A stretch of 64,000 nucleotides of DNA, from the NCBI GenBank assembly GCA_000474255.1, contig BATO01000016.1, positions 34,329 through 98,328 of the forward strand, given 5' to 3'. The notes under the pieces are model-generated. The model searched no databases, was not told where the DNA came from, and saw only the letters and a list, made by a program, of their open reading frames with translations. This DNA is from Aquipseudomonas alcaligenes MRY13-0052. GTDB lineage: Bacteria; Pseudomonadota; Gammaproteobacteria; Pseudomonadales; Pseudomonadaceae. Of this stretch, positions 37,828-47,156 are shown piece by piece; positions within the stretch are counted from its first letter, which is position 1, and each line of letters opens with the position of its first letter. A program made the position numbers and the translations under genes.

Positions 37828-38334
37828 GGCGAATGAATTGGCTCTGTCTGCGTTAAGTGTTGCTAGAAGAATTGAGCCCAGCTGATTGCTGAGTTCTGGT
37901 GATGTTTCTGGTTTCGCCCACCCGGGCGAGTCCCTTTTAACAATCGTCGGAATGCCGAACCACTTAAAAGGAACCAAAAGGGCTTGCCCCATCATCCGGC
38001 CCCGGCTTCGCCGGGGTTCCCTCACTCCATCGTCGCTATCGGGGGCCGGCGCGATGGGCCATCCATGGCCTGGCGCGCCTCTCGCGGCATCCATGCCGCT
38101 CGTCCCCCGGCGCAACGACTGCGCTCGGCCTCCTGGTGGGGCGTTGGCGGCTGCCCCACCTTTCTTCGTCCAGCGCATCGCCACGTGGTGCGCACGAGCT
38201 TTCGTAGGATGGTGTAGAGCGAAGCGAAACGCATGCGGTGGAGGTGGCACGAACTCTTGGGCGCCCGGAAATGGCCGTGCTTGAGCGCTTGCATTAAAAC
38301 CACAACAGCTAACACAAACAGAGCCAATGAATTC
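37828..38334. mobile_element. Structured ~500-bp repeat element, copy 1
   Basis: A non-coding element between zwf and trhP, nearly identical over most of its length to 48178-48678. The left end GGCGAATGAATTGGCTCTGT is the inverse of the right end ACAGAGCCAATGAATTC (with a few mismatches). Inside are a stem GGGCGAGTCCCTTTT/AAAAGGGCTTGCCC and hairpins at 38000-38016 (CCCCGGC-TTC-GCCGGGG), 38048-38079 (arms GGCGCG/CGCGCC) and 38084-38099 (GCGGCATCCATGCCGC). A family C core (CGTAGGATGGTGTAGAG) is near 38205. The open frames crossing it look incidental. No transposase is present. Confidence 0.8.
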
Positions 38335-38418
38335 CCCGCGCCGTCATTGCTCCAGCGCAATACCCGTTCCGCGCGGCTTGCCTAGAATCCGCGGCTTTTC
38401 GCGCAACGAGCCCCGCCC

Positions 38419-39777
38419 ATGTCCAGCCGCCAAGCCCCCGAACTGCTCTGCCCCGCCGGCACCCTCAAGGCCATGCGCCATGCCTTCGCCTACGGTGCCG
38501 ATGCGGTGTACGCCGGCCAGCCGCGCTACAGCCTGCGGGTGCGCAACAACGAGTTCGACCACGCCACCCTGGCCGAAGGCATCGCCGAGGCCCACGCCCA
38601 GGGCAAGCGCTTCTACGTGGTGGTCAACATCGCCCCGCACAATGCCAAGCTGAAGACCTTCCTCAAGGACCTGGCGCCGGTGGTGGCGATGGCGCCGGAC
38701 GCGCTGATCATGTCCGACCCGGGGCTGATCATGCTGGTGCGCGAGCACTTCCCGCAGATGGCGGTGCACCTCTCGGTGCAGGCCAACGCGGTGAACTGGG
38801 CCAGCGTGAAGTTCTGGCAGGCCCAGGGGCTGACCCGGGTGATCCTCTCCCGCGAGCTGTCGCTGGAGGAGATCGGCGAGATCCGCCGCGAAGTGCCGGA
38901 GATGGAGCTGGAGGTGTTCGTCCACGGCGCCCTGTGCATGGCCTACTCCGGCCGCTGCCTGCTCTCCGGCTACATCAACCACCGCGACCCCAACCAGGGC
39001 ACCTGCACCAACGCCTGCCGCTGGCAGTACAAGGCCGGAGAAGCCCGCGAGGACGCGCTGGGCGATGTGGTGCACGCCTGCACGCCGCAGCCGACCCTGG
39101 GCGAAGGCGCGCCCAGCGAGCGCCTGTTCCTGCTGGAGGACGGCAGCCGCCCGGGCGAGTACATGCCCGCCTTCGAGGACGAGCACGGCACCTACATCAT
39201 GAATTCCAAGGACCTGCGCGCCGTGCAGCACGTGGGGCGCCTGCTGGAGATGGGCGTGCACTCGCTGAAGATCGAGGGCCGCACCAAGTCGCACTTCTAC
39301 GTCGCGCGCACCACCCAGGCCTACCGCCAGGCCATCGACGACGCCCTCGCCGGCCGGCCCTTCGAGCCGCGCCTGCTGGAGCGCCTGGATTCACTGGCCA
39401 ACCGTGGCTACACCGAAGGCTTCCTGCGCCGCCACACCCACGACCACTATCAGAACTACGCGCACGGCAGCTCGCGGCCCTCGCGCCAGCAGTTCGTCGG
39501 CGAGCTGACCGGCGTGCGCCGGGGCGAGATGGCGGAAGTACGGGTGAAGAACCGCTTCGAGGTGGGCGACCGCCTGGAGCTGATGACCCCGACGGGCAAC
39601 CTGGGCTTCATCCTCCACGGCCTGGAAGGCGCCAACGGCGAGAGCCGCCAGGTGGCACCCGGCGACGGCCACCTGCTCTATATCCCGCTGCCGGCGGACC
39701 TCGATCTGGAATACGCCCTGCTGCTGCGCGACCTGCCCGAGGCGGTCAGCGCCACAGCGCCGTCGCCTGCTCCTTGA
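38419..39777 (+). CDS. trhP: tRNA 5-hydroxyuridine synthesis protein TrhP (peptidase U32 family)
   Basis: A 452-residue U32-family protein. The E. coli relative TrhP (YegQ) makes 5-hydroxyuridine at tRNA position 34 using prephenate. The family signature is ELEVFVHGALCMAYSGRCLLSGY, followed by the cysteine motif GTCTNACRWQY near residues 195-205, and EGRTKSHFYVARTTQAYRQA further on. The N-terminus MSSRQAPELLCPAGTLKAMRHAFAYGADAVYAG is typical. Older annotation as a collagenase-like protease is probably wrong for this branch. Its 3' end overlaps the convergent GGDEF/EAL gene by 32 bp. Confidence 0.9.
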   Translation: MSSRQAPELLCPAGTLKAMRHAFAYGADAVYAGQPRYSLRVRNNEFDHATLAEGIAEAHAQGKRFYVVVNIAPHNAKLKTFLKDLAPVVAMAPDALIMSDPGLIMLVREHFPQMAVHLSVQANAVNWASVKFWQAQGLTRVILSRELSLEEIGEIRREVPEMELEVFVHGALCMAYSGRCLLSGYINHRDPNQGTCTNACRWQYKAGEAREDALGDVVHACTPQPTLGEGAPSERLFLLEDGSRPGEYMPAFEDEHGTYIMNSKDLRAVQHVGRLLEMGVHSLKIEGRTKSHFYVARTTQAYRQAIDDALAGRPFEPRLLERLDSLANRGYTEGFLRRHTHDHYQNYAHGSSRPSRQQFVGELTGVRRGEMAEVRVKNRFEVGDRLELMTPTGNLGFILHGLEGANGESRQVAPGDGHLLYIPLPADLDLEYALLLRDLPEAVSATAPSPAP

Positions 39778-42638
39778 GCAGCGCGGCGAACACCGGCGCC
39801 TCCACCGGCGGGCTGATCAGGTAGCCCTGGATCTCGTCGCAGCCCTGGCTCTTGAGGAAGTCCATCTGCCCCTGGGTTTCCACGCCCTCGGCCACCACCT
39901 TGAGCTCCAGGCCGTGGGCCATGGCGATGATCGCGCGGGTGATGGCGGCGTCCTCGCCCCCGGAGGAGAGGTCGCGGATGAAGGTCTGGTCGATCTTCAC
40001 GTAGTCCACCGGGAAGCGCTTGAGGTAGCTCAGGGACGAGTAGCCGGTGCCGAAATCGTCGATGGCCAGCTTCACCCCCAGGTCGCGCAGCTGGCGGAAG
40101 GTGGCGATGACGTGCTCGACGTTCTCCAGCAGGTGGCTCTCGGTCAGCTCCAGCTCCAGCAGGCGCGGTGACAGGCCGGTCTCGTCCAGCACCTGGCGCA
40201 CCAGGCTGGTGAGGTTGCCCTGGCGCAGCTGGTGGCCGGAGAGGTTCACCGAGACGCGGATGTCCGCCAGCCCCTGGCGCTGCCACTCGCGGGCCTGCAG
40301 GCAGGCCTGGCGCAGCACGAACTCGCCCAGGGGGGCGATGAGCCCGGTCTCTTCGGCCAGGCCGATGAAGTCCCCCGGCGGCACCAGCCCCAGTTGCGGA
40401 TGGCGCCAGCGAACCAGCGCCTCGGCGGCGTTGAGGCTGTCGTCGGCCAGGCACAGCTTGGGTTGGTAGAAGACCTCCAGCTGGCCTTCCTCGATGGCCT
40501 TGCGCAGCTGGGTTTCCATCTGCAGGCGCTCCAGGGTGCAGGCCTGGAGGTTGTCGGTGAAGAACTGGAAGGTGTTGCCGCCCAGGTGCTTGGCATGCTG
40601 CATGGCCATGTTGGCCTGGCTGATCAGCGTGGAGATCTCGCGGGCGTTGTCCGGCAGCAGGCTGATGCCCAGGGAGGCGCTGACCACCAGTTCCTCGCCG
40701 CCCACGGTCATCGGCGTGCGCAGCTTGGCCAGCAGGCGGCTGGCGGCTGGCGGTGCGCGCCAGGCTGGAGAGGCTGCCGTAGGCGTCGAGGATCACCGCG
40801 AATTCGTCGCCGGACAGCCGGGCGATGGTGTCCGCCTCGGGCGCGGCCTGGGCCAGGCGCCGGCTCATCTGCCGCAACAGCTGGTCGGCCACTTCATGGC
40901 CGAGGCTGTCGTTGAGCACCTTGAAGCGGTCCAGGTCGATGTGCAGCAGGGCCAGGCTGCGGCCGCTCTGGCGCGCGCGCTGGCTGGCCTCGTGCAGGCG
41001 GTCCTTGAACAGGGTGCGGTTGGCCAGGCCGGTGAGCTCGTCGTAGTGCGAGAGGTAGCGCAGGCGCTCCTCGGCATCGCGGCGTGCGGAGAGGTCGGCG
41101 AAAAAGCCGACGATGTGGCTGGCGTTGCCCCGGGCATCACGCACCACGTTGAGCTGCAGCCACTGCGGGTAGAGCTCGCCGTTCTTGCGGGTGTCCACCA
41201 GTTCGCCCTGCCAGCTGCCGCTCTGCTCCAGCTCCTGGCGGATCAGGTGGTACTGGCGGCGGCTCTCGCGGGTGCTGTTGATCTCCACCACCGTGTGGCC
41301 AAGCACCTCGTCGCGGCGGTAGCCGGTAACGTCGCTGAAGGCCTGGTTGACCGCCAGCAGGCGGTATTGCGGGTCGAGGATAACGATGCCCTCGCTGGCC
41401 GCCTCGAAGACCATGGCCGAGAGGCGCTGCTGCTCCTCGGCCTGCTTGCGCTCGGTGACGTCGCGGCGGGTGCCGAGCATGCGCAGCACCTTGCCCTGCT
41501 CGTTGCGCTCCACCACCCGGCCACGGTCCTCGACCCAGAGCCAGCGGCCGTCGCTGTGGCGCACCCGGTAGTCGATGGCATAGCCGTCGCTGCGGCCCTT
41601 GAGGTGCTCCACCAGAGCACGGCGCAGCAGCGGCAGGTCGTCGGGGTGCAGGCGCGGCTTGAGGTCGCTGAGCACGCGGGTGACGTCGTCCATCTCGATG
41701 CCGAAGATTTCCTTCAGGTGCGAGTGATGGACTTCGTCGGTCTCCAGGTTCCAGTCCCACATCCCCAGCTCGCTGGCCTCCAGGGCCATGGCCAGGCGCG
41801 CCTCGCTCTTGACCAGGGCGTGGCTGGCGTCGGCCAGCTCCAGGGTGCGCTGGGCGACGCGGATTTCCAGGTCGTTATGGGCCGCGCGCAGCTCGCGCTC
41901 GGCACGCCGGCGCTGCTCCACTTCCCGCGCCAGCTCGCTGTTGAGCCCTTCGGCGCGGACCTTGGCGTGTTCCAGGTTGTCGATCAGCGCCTGGTTGTGG
42001 AAGCGCTGCAGCAGGCTGCGCTGCACCAGGCGGTTGACCTGCCAGGCCACCACCATCAGCGCCGCCAGGAGGATCAGGCTGAGCAGCCCCCAGCCCCGCT
42101 GCAGCGGCTCGCCGCTGGCCAGCAGCCAGGACACGGTGGGCACCAGGCACGGCAAGGCGAAGGTGAGGAAGGCCTGCAGGCTGACGGCATAGGCGACGCT
42201 CGCGGAGAGGATCGCAGCGGCGATCAGGCCATAGACCAGCGCCTGCTGCAGAAAGGCGTCGCCCGGCACCAGGAAGATCACCGGCAGGGCCAGGGTCAGG
42301 CCGGAAGCGGCGGCGCCGAGGAGGAAGGTGCGGCGCCACTGGGGCTGGGCCTGGCGCGAGGGCAGCGCGGCCTTGAAGGCGGCCACCTGGGTCAGGCGCA
42401 GCACCGCCAGCAGCACCAGCCAGACCAGCCAGCCACCCAGCAGCAAGCCGTTGGCGGGCTCCCACAGCAGGTAGGCGCAGACCAGGCCGTTGAGCAGCAT
42501 GAAGAGCGTGGGGGTTTGCGAGCCCTGATAGAGCAGACGCGTGCGCTCCACGGCCAGATCCGTCGCGAAATGCTGGCTGATGGCGCGGCTGTCGTCGCCG
42601 TGCAGGTCGATTGGGGCTTCGTTGGGTGTCGCGGTCAT
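39746..42638 (-). pseudogene. Membrane PAS-GGDEF-EAL cyclic-di-GMP protein, frameshifted by a 7-bp duplication
   Basis: The first reading frame (from ATG 42638) encodes about six membrane helices (residues 40-215), a coiled coil, two PAS domains (about 275-520) and a GGDEF domain (SGDEF, as ARLSGDEFAVI). At 40735-40753 the frame is lost. The second frame resumes with RLLAKLRTPMTVGGEELVVSA, the end of GGDEF, and runs through a complete EAL domain (EALVRW, NLSGHQL, DDFGTGYSSLSYLKRFPVDYVKID) to 39746. Removing one 7-bp repeat unit restores a single frame. As read, the membrane/PAS/truncated-GGDEF part has a long out-of-frame tail and the EAL part has no obvious start. It may be a phase-variable gene, a pseudogene or a sequencing error. 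Confidence 0.85.
40735..40753. repeat. Heptanucleotide tandem repeat that breaks the GGDEF-EAL frame
   Basis: GGCGGCT occurs twice in tandem followed by GGCGG (2.7 copies). An extra unit of 7 bp shifts the minus-strand frame by one. With one unit fewer the translation reads SLARTASRLLAKLRTPM across the junction, which fits a GGDEF domain. Confidence 0.85.
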
Positions 42639-42802
42639 AGGCGATTTTCTTGTAATGGTTGCCTAGGCGTCGGCGGAGCTTACCCGAGCAGAACGAGCTG
42701 CCAAAGCTTTATGTGCCCGGTTTTGACAGCGCGCCGCCTAACTTTCGGCGGGCCTTCGGGATGCAGCGCCCGCACCGTCTGGCTGACCATCCGGTCATCG
42801 GT

Positions 42803-42838
42803 TTGCCCTCGTCTGGGCCGGTCAATAGAATGCCGCGA
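42803..42838 (+). promoter_or_regulatory. uvrD promoter candidate giving a leaderless mRNA
   Basis: -35 TTGCCC (42803-42808), a 17-bp spacer, and -10 TAGAAT (42826-42831) place the start of transcription at or next to the A of the uvrD ATG (42838). No Shine-Dalgarno sequence precedes that ATG. I saw no LexA-type box here. Confidence 0.5.
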
Positions 42839-45021
42839 TGCATGACGATCTCTCTCTACTCCTGAACTCCCTGAACGACGCTCAACGCCAGGCCGTAGCG
42901 GCCTCGCTGGGGCGTCAATTGGTCCTCGCCGGCGCCGGCTCGGGCAAGACCCGCGTGCTCGTGCACCGCATCGCCTGGCTGATCCAGGTGGAGCACGCCT
43001 CGCCCCACTCGATCCTCTCGGTGACCTTCACCAACAAGGCCGCCGCCGAGATGCGCCACCGCATCGAGCAGCTGCTGGGCATCAACCCGGCGGGCATGTG
43101 GGTCGGCACCTTCCACGGCCTGGCCCATCGCCTGCTGCGCGCCCACTGGCAGGAAGCCGGCCTGGCCGAGAACTTCCAGATCCTCGACAGCGATGACCAG
43201 CAGCGCCTGGTCAAGCGGGTGATCCGCGAGCTGGGCCTGGACGAGCAGCGCTGGCCGGCACGACAGGCGCAATGGTTCATCAACGGGCAGAAGGACGAGG
43301 GCCTGCGCCCGCAGCACATCCAGGCCGGCGGCGACCTGTTCCTCGGCACCATGCTGAAGATCTACGAAGCCTACGAAGCCGCCTGCGCCCGCGCCGGGGT
43401 CATCGACTTCTCCGAGCTGCTGCTGCGCGCCCTGGACCTGTGGCGCGACAAGCCGGGCCTGCTGGCCCACTACCAGCGCCGCTTCCGCCACATCCTGGTG
43501 GACGAGTTCCAGGACACCAACGCCGTGCAGTACGCCTGGCTGCGCCTGCTCGCCCAGGGTGGCGACAGCCTCATGGTGGTAGGCGACGACGACCAGTCCA
43601 TCTACGGCTGGCGCGGCGCCCGTATCGAAAACATCCAGCAATTCTCCAGCGACTTCGCCGACGCCGAAACCATCCGCCTGGAGCAGAACTACCGCTCCAC
43701 CGCCGGCATCCTCAAGGCCGCCAACGCCCTGATCGCCAACAACCAGGGGCGCCTGGGCAAGGAGCTGTGGACCGACGGCGAGGACGGCGAGCCCCTGGGC
43801 CTGTACGCCGCCTTCAACGAGCACGACGAAGCCCGCTACGTGGTGGAAAGCATCGAAAGCGCGCTGAAGGACGGCATGGCGCGCAGCGAGATCGCCATCC
43901 TCTACCGCTCCAACGCCCAGTCGCGGGTGCTGGAAGAGGCCCTGCTGCGGGAGAAGATCCCCTACCGCATCTACGGCGGCCAGCGCTTCTTCGAACGCGC
44001 CGAGATCAAGAACGCCATGGCCTACCTGCGCCTGCTCGACGGCCGTGGCAACGACGCCGCCCTGGAGCGGGTGATCAACGTCCCCGCCCGCGGCATCGGC
44101 GAGAAGACCGTGGAAAGCATCCGCGAGTTCGCCCGCGCCCAGGACGTCTCCATGTGGGAGGCGATCCGCCTGCTGGTGGCCAACAAGGGCCTGCCGGGCC
44201 GCGCATCCGGCGCCCTGGCGGTGTTCATCGAGCTGATCGAGAACCTCGCCGCCAAGGTCCTGGAGATGCCCCTGCACCTGATGACCCAGACCGTCATCGA
44301 GCAGACCGGGCTGATCACCTACCACAAGGAAGAGAAAGGCGAGAAAGGCCAGGCCCGGGTGGAAAACCTGGAGGAACTGGTCAGCGCCGCCCGCGCCTTC
44401 GAGAACAACGAAGACGACGAGGAACTCACCCCGCTGCAGGCCTTCCTCAGCCACGCCTCGCTGGAGGCCGGTGATACCCAGGCCGACGCCTTCGAAGACA
44501 GCGTGCAACTGATGACCCTGCACAGCGCCAAGGGCCTGGAATTCCCCCTGGTGTTCCTGGTGGGCATGGAAGAAGGCCTGTTCCCCCACAAGATGAGCCT
44601 GGAGGAATCCGGCCGCCTGGAAGAGGAGCGCCGCCTGGCCTATGTCGGCGTCACCCGCGCCATGCAGCGCCTGGTGCTGACCTACGCGGAAACCCGCCGC
44701 CTGTACGGCAGCGAGACCTACAACAAGGTCTCGCGCTTCGTCCGCGAAATCCCCCCGCAGCTGATCCGCGAAGTGCGCCTGAGCAACAGCGTCAGCCGTC
44801 CGGTGGCAGGCAGCAACCGCAGCAGCGGCTCGATGTTCGCCGGCGCGGAAGTGCCGCAGACCGGCTTCAACCTCGGCCAGCGCGTGCAGCATTCGCTGTT
44901 CGGCGAGGGCACCATCCTCAACTTCGAAGGCTCCGGCGCCCAGGCCCGGGTCCAGGTGGTGTTCGAGAGCGAAGGCAGCAAATGGCTGATGCTCGCCTAC
45001 GCCAAGCTCGAACCCCTCTGA
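42838..45021 (+). CDS. uvrD: DNA helicase II UvrD
   Basis: A 727-residue superfamily 1A 3'-5' helicase acting in nucleotide excision and mismatch repair. Motif I is LAGAGSGKTRVL (residues 32-43), Ia is SVTFTNKAAAEM, II is ILVDEFQDTN, III is VVGDDDQSIYGWRGA, IV/V are LYRSNAQSRVLEEAL and TLHSAKGLEFPLVF, and VI is YVGVTRAM. The C-terminal tail (IRRevRLSN-like segment, then LGQRVQHSLFGEGTILNFEG) is the UvrD/PcrA-type Tudor-like domain. Length and order match Pseudomonas UvrD. The start lacks a ribosome site, and the upstream promoter suggests a leaderless transcript. Confidence 0.97.
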   Translation: MHDDLSLLLNSLNDAQRQAVAASLGRQLVLAGAGSGKTRVLVHRIAWLIQVEHASPHSILSVTFTNKAAAEMRHRIEQLLGINPAGMWVGTFHGLAHRLLRAHWQEAGLAENFQILDSDDQQRLVKRVIRELGLDEQRWPARQAQWFINGQKDEGLRPQHIQAGGDLFLGTMLKIYEAYEAACARAGVIDFSELLLRALDLWRDKPGLLAHYQRRFRHILVDEFQDTNAVQYAWLRLLAQGGDSLMVVGDDDQSIYGWRGARIENIQQFSSDFADAETIRLEQNYRSTAGILKAANALIANNQGRLGKELWTDGEDGEPLGLYAAFNEHDEARYVVESIESALKDGMARSEIAILYRSNAQSRVLEEALLREKIPYRIYGGQRFFERAEIKNAMAYLRLLDGRGNDAALERVINVPARGIGEKTVESIREFARAQDVSMWEAIRLLVANKGLPGRASGALAVFIELIENLAAKVLEMPLHLMTQTVIEQTGLITYHKEEKGEKGQARVENLEELVSAARAFENNEDDEELTPLQAFLSHASLEAGDTQADAFEDSVQLMTLHSAKGLEFPLVFLVGMEEGLFPHKMSLEESGRLEEERRLAYVGVTRAMQRLVLTYAETRRLYGSETYNKVSRFVREIPPQLIREVRLSNSVSRPVAGSNRSSGSMFAGAEVPQTGFNLGQRVQHSLFGEGTILNFEGSGAQARVQVVFESEGSKWLMLAYAKLEPL

Positions 45022-45130
45022 TGCCTTCCCGGGCCCCGTCGTCATGGCGGGGCCCGGCGTAGCGCCCCTTGGCAGTTATCCACAGGCACGGCAGGATGGC
45101 CGCTCCCATCCTCCTTGCGGAAACACGGAC

Positions 45131-46918
45131 GTGCGCCTTCCCCTGCTGCTGCTCAGCCTGATCATCGCCACCAGCATCGAGGCCGCCCCCGGCTTCGAGG
45201 TGAAGCGCGACACCGACAGCTACCGCGACTGGAACACCGGGCAGCGCCGCGAGCGCACCGAAACCTCCCTGCGCCTGGACGGCGGCACCCTGTCGATGAA
45301 GGCGCTCGCACAGCTGCTGGCGACCGACGGCAAGCCCATCTACCCGACCCTCTGGGACGCCCGCGTGAGCGGCCCCGACCAGGCGCTGATCCTCTTCAAC
45401 CGTGGCAGCGGCCAGGACTTCGAGCTGGCCCGCCTGTACCGCAAGAACGGCGGCAAGCCGCAAGCCGAGGTGTTGCTGCGCGACCTGCCCTACAACTGGT
45501 TCAACGACGCCCGCCGCAAAGGCTGGGTGAGCGTGGGCGGCGCGGACCGCCTGTACTTGGTGCAACTGCAACCGCTGCGCATCGTCGATGCAGGCCCCGG
45601 CGCGCTGCTGGATGTGCGCGGCGACCTGGCCGTGCTCGCCGACCCGGGCTGGAACAAGCGCCCGCCGGCCTTCCGCGCGGTGGACATGCAGCGTGGCCGC
45701 GAGGTCGCCCGCCTGGAGCTGGACCCCGCCTGCTTCGTGCTGCCCGACTTCGAGTTCAGCCACCCGCTGATCTATTCCGGGCTGGGCTCCTCCACCCCCG
45801 AGCGCCTGCGCTTCCAGGACGGCCCCGCCTGGCTCGAGCACAACCTGGAACTGCTCACCGCCCCCGAGCCGGCCTTGCGCCTGCGCCCGACCCAGCAGCT
45901 GCCGCAACCCGACCCGGTGCGCTGGGGCGTGACCCTGCGCGAGGTGGACGCCGGCCCGCAACCGCGTACCCCGGAGTCCATGGGTGACGCCTCCAGCCCG
46001 GAAATCGAAGAATTCGCCGACACCCTCGACCTGATCCCCGAGCAATGCCAGGCCAGCAACCCCAACCCGCCGCTGCGCGCCGGCCAGGAGCCCTACCCCA
46101 GCACCAGCGTGGCGACCGATGACCTGTGCCTGGGCGAGCTACTGAAGGGCGTGCCCCGCACCTTCCGCGAGCAACGCTGCGTGCTGCCGGCACGCACCCG
46201 CACCCTGGCTGGCAGCACGCAGTGGGCGCTGGAAGAGGTGCGCTACGGCTATCGCCCGGGCGGCAAGGGTACGGCCATCGAGCAGACGGTCTACCAACTG
46301 CGCCAGGGCACGACGGTGAACCGCTACATCGCCGGCAGCCGGGGCTTTGACGAGGCCCTGGCGATCCGCGAAGTACTGCCCACTGGCAAGGGCGAGGCCC
46401 TGCTGAAGACCCGTGGCGACGGCGCCTATGAATTGCTGCGGGCCTCGACCGACGCCGGCGGCAAGCTGCGCCTCGAGTACCTGGACACCCTGCCCTACCC
46501 CGCCAGCCCCTTCGACGCCAGCCGCGCGGGCTGGGTCTACCTGCGCAAGCCAGGGCTGCTGGTGCGCCTCGCTCCCTTCGCCTATGAGCAGGCCGGCGAG
46601 AGCCTGCTGGATATCCGCGGCGAAACCCTGCTGTACGCCTATGGCGACAGCGAGACAGACCGCCTCACCCTTGGCCAGCGAACCTTCGGCAGCGACCACG
46701 CCGACGACTCGCCCCTGCCGGGCCTGGTACTGAACGCCAAATGCCGCCGGGAGGACGACCCCTACTGGGAGTTCACCCTGCCACCGGTCAACGCGACGCT
46801 GGAGCAATCCGCCGCCTGGTTCGCCCGCCACTTCGACTATCAGTCCGGCGCCCAGGGCGCCATCCGTCTGCGCGCCGACCACCAACTGCGCGCCCGTCCG
46901 GGCTGTGCTGCACGGTAA
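45131..46918 (+). CDS. Secreted protein of unknown function (595 residues)
   Basis: Starts probably at GTG 45131, giving a signal peptide MRLPLLLLSLIIATSIEAAPG. I do not recognise the mature protein. It contains repeated beta-rich segments with a similar rhythm (ARVSGPDQALILFNRGSGQDFELARLY, then EVLPTGKGEALLKTRGDGAYELLRAS). These suggest a propeller-like or repeat fold. Three cysteines in the middle (QCQASNP, LCLGEL, QRCVLPAR) may form disulfides. A 29-codon upstream extension to 45044 would bury the signal peptide and is rejected. It sits 109 bp after uvrD, before a family A repeat. No functional link to neighbours is visible. Confidence 0.75.
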   Translation: MRLPLLLLSLIIATSIEAAPGFEVKRDTDSYRDWNTGQRRERTETSLRLDGGTLSMKALAQLLATDGKPIYPTLWDARVSGPDQALILFNRGSGQDFELARLYRKNGGKPQAEVLLRDLPYNWFNDARRKGWVSVGGADRLYLVQLQPLRIVDAGPGALLDVRGDLAVLADPGWNKRPPAFRAVDMQRGREVARLELDPACFVLPDFEFSHPLIYSGLGSSTPERLRFQDGPAWLEHNLELLTAPEPALRLRPTQQLPQPDPVRWGVTLREVDAGPQPRTPESMGDASSPEIEEFADTLDLIPEQCQASNPNPPLRAGQEPYPSTSVATDDLCLGELLKGVPRTFREQRCVLPARTRTLAGSTQWALEEVRYGYRPGGKGTAIEQTVYQLRQGTTVNRYIAGSRGFDEALAIREVLPTGKGEALLKTRGDGAYELLRASTDAGGKLRLEYLDTLPYPASPFDASRAGWVYLRKPGLLVRLAPFAYEQAGESLLDIRGETLLYAYGDSETDRLTLGQRTFGSDHADDSPLPGLVLNAKCRREDDPYWEFTLPPVNATLEQSAAWFARHFDYQSGAQGAIRLRADHQLRARPGCAAR

Positions 46919-46938
46919 GTTGTTGGCCGGGGTTCACC

Positions 46939-47022
46939 GTGGGAGCGGCTTCAGCCGCGAAGCGCTCGCCGAATAGCCTTCAGGGGGGCCGGTAGCACCA
47001 TCGCGAATGAATTCGCTCCCAC
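46939..47022. repeat. REP-like palindromic repeat, family A (inverted orientation)
   Basis: GTGGGAGCGGCTTCAGCCGCGAA at the left and TCGCGAATGAATTCGCTCCCAC at the right form a palindromic unit with arms GTGGGAGCG/CGCTCCCAC. It is the reverse of the units at 13362, 13636 and 20398. It fills most of the gap before the Tim44-domain gene. Confidence 0.8.
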
Positions 47023-47156
47023 GGGAAGGACGCCGGCCCCGGCGGCATACGCCCGCAGCGCAGCCGTAAAAAATCCCGATACATTCTGCCGCTAGCCATC
47101 ACGAACGCGACTGTGCAGCATGGCGCGCGTGGACCCTTAACCAAGAGATGCCTGTG

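Noticed and set aside
37886..38284. About 130-codon frame inside the ~500-bp element, with a similar frame at 48236-48625
   Set aside because: The similarity follows from DNA repetition. The hairpin region shifts frame between copies and no ribosome site or known domain is present, so I treat the element as non-coding.
42639..42837. LexA/SOS box upstream of uvrD
   Set aside because: I looked for a CTG-N10-CAG-type palindrome and found none with the expected AT-rich core.
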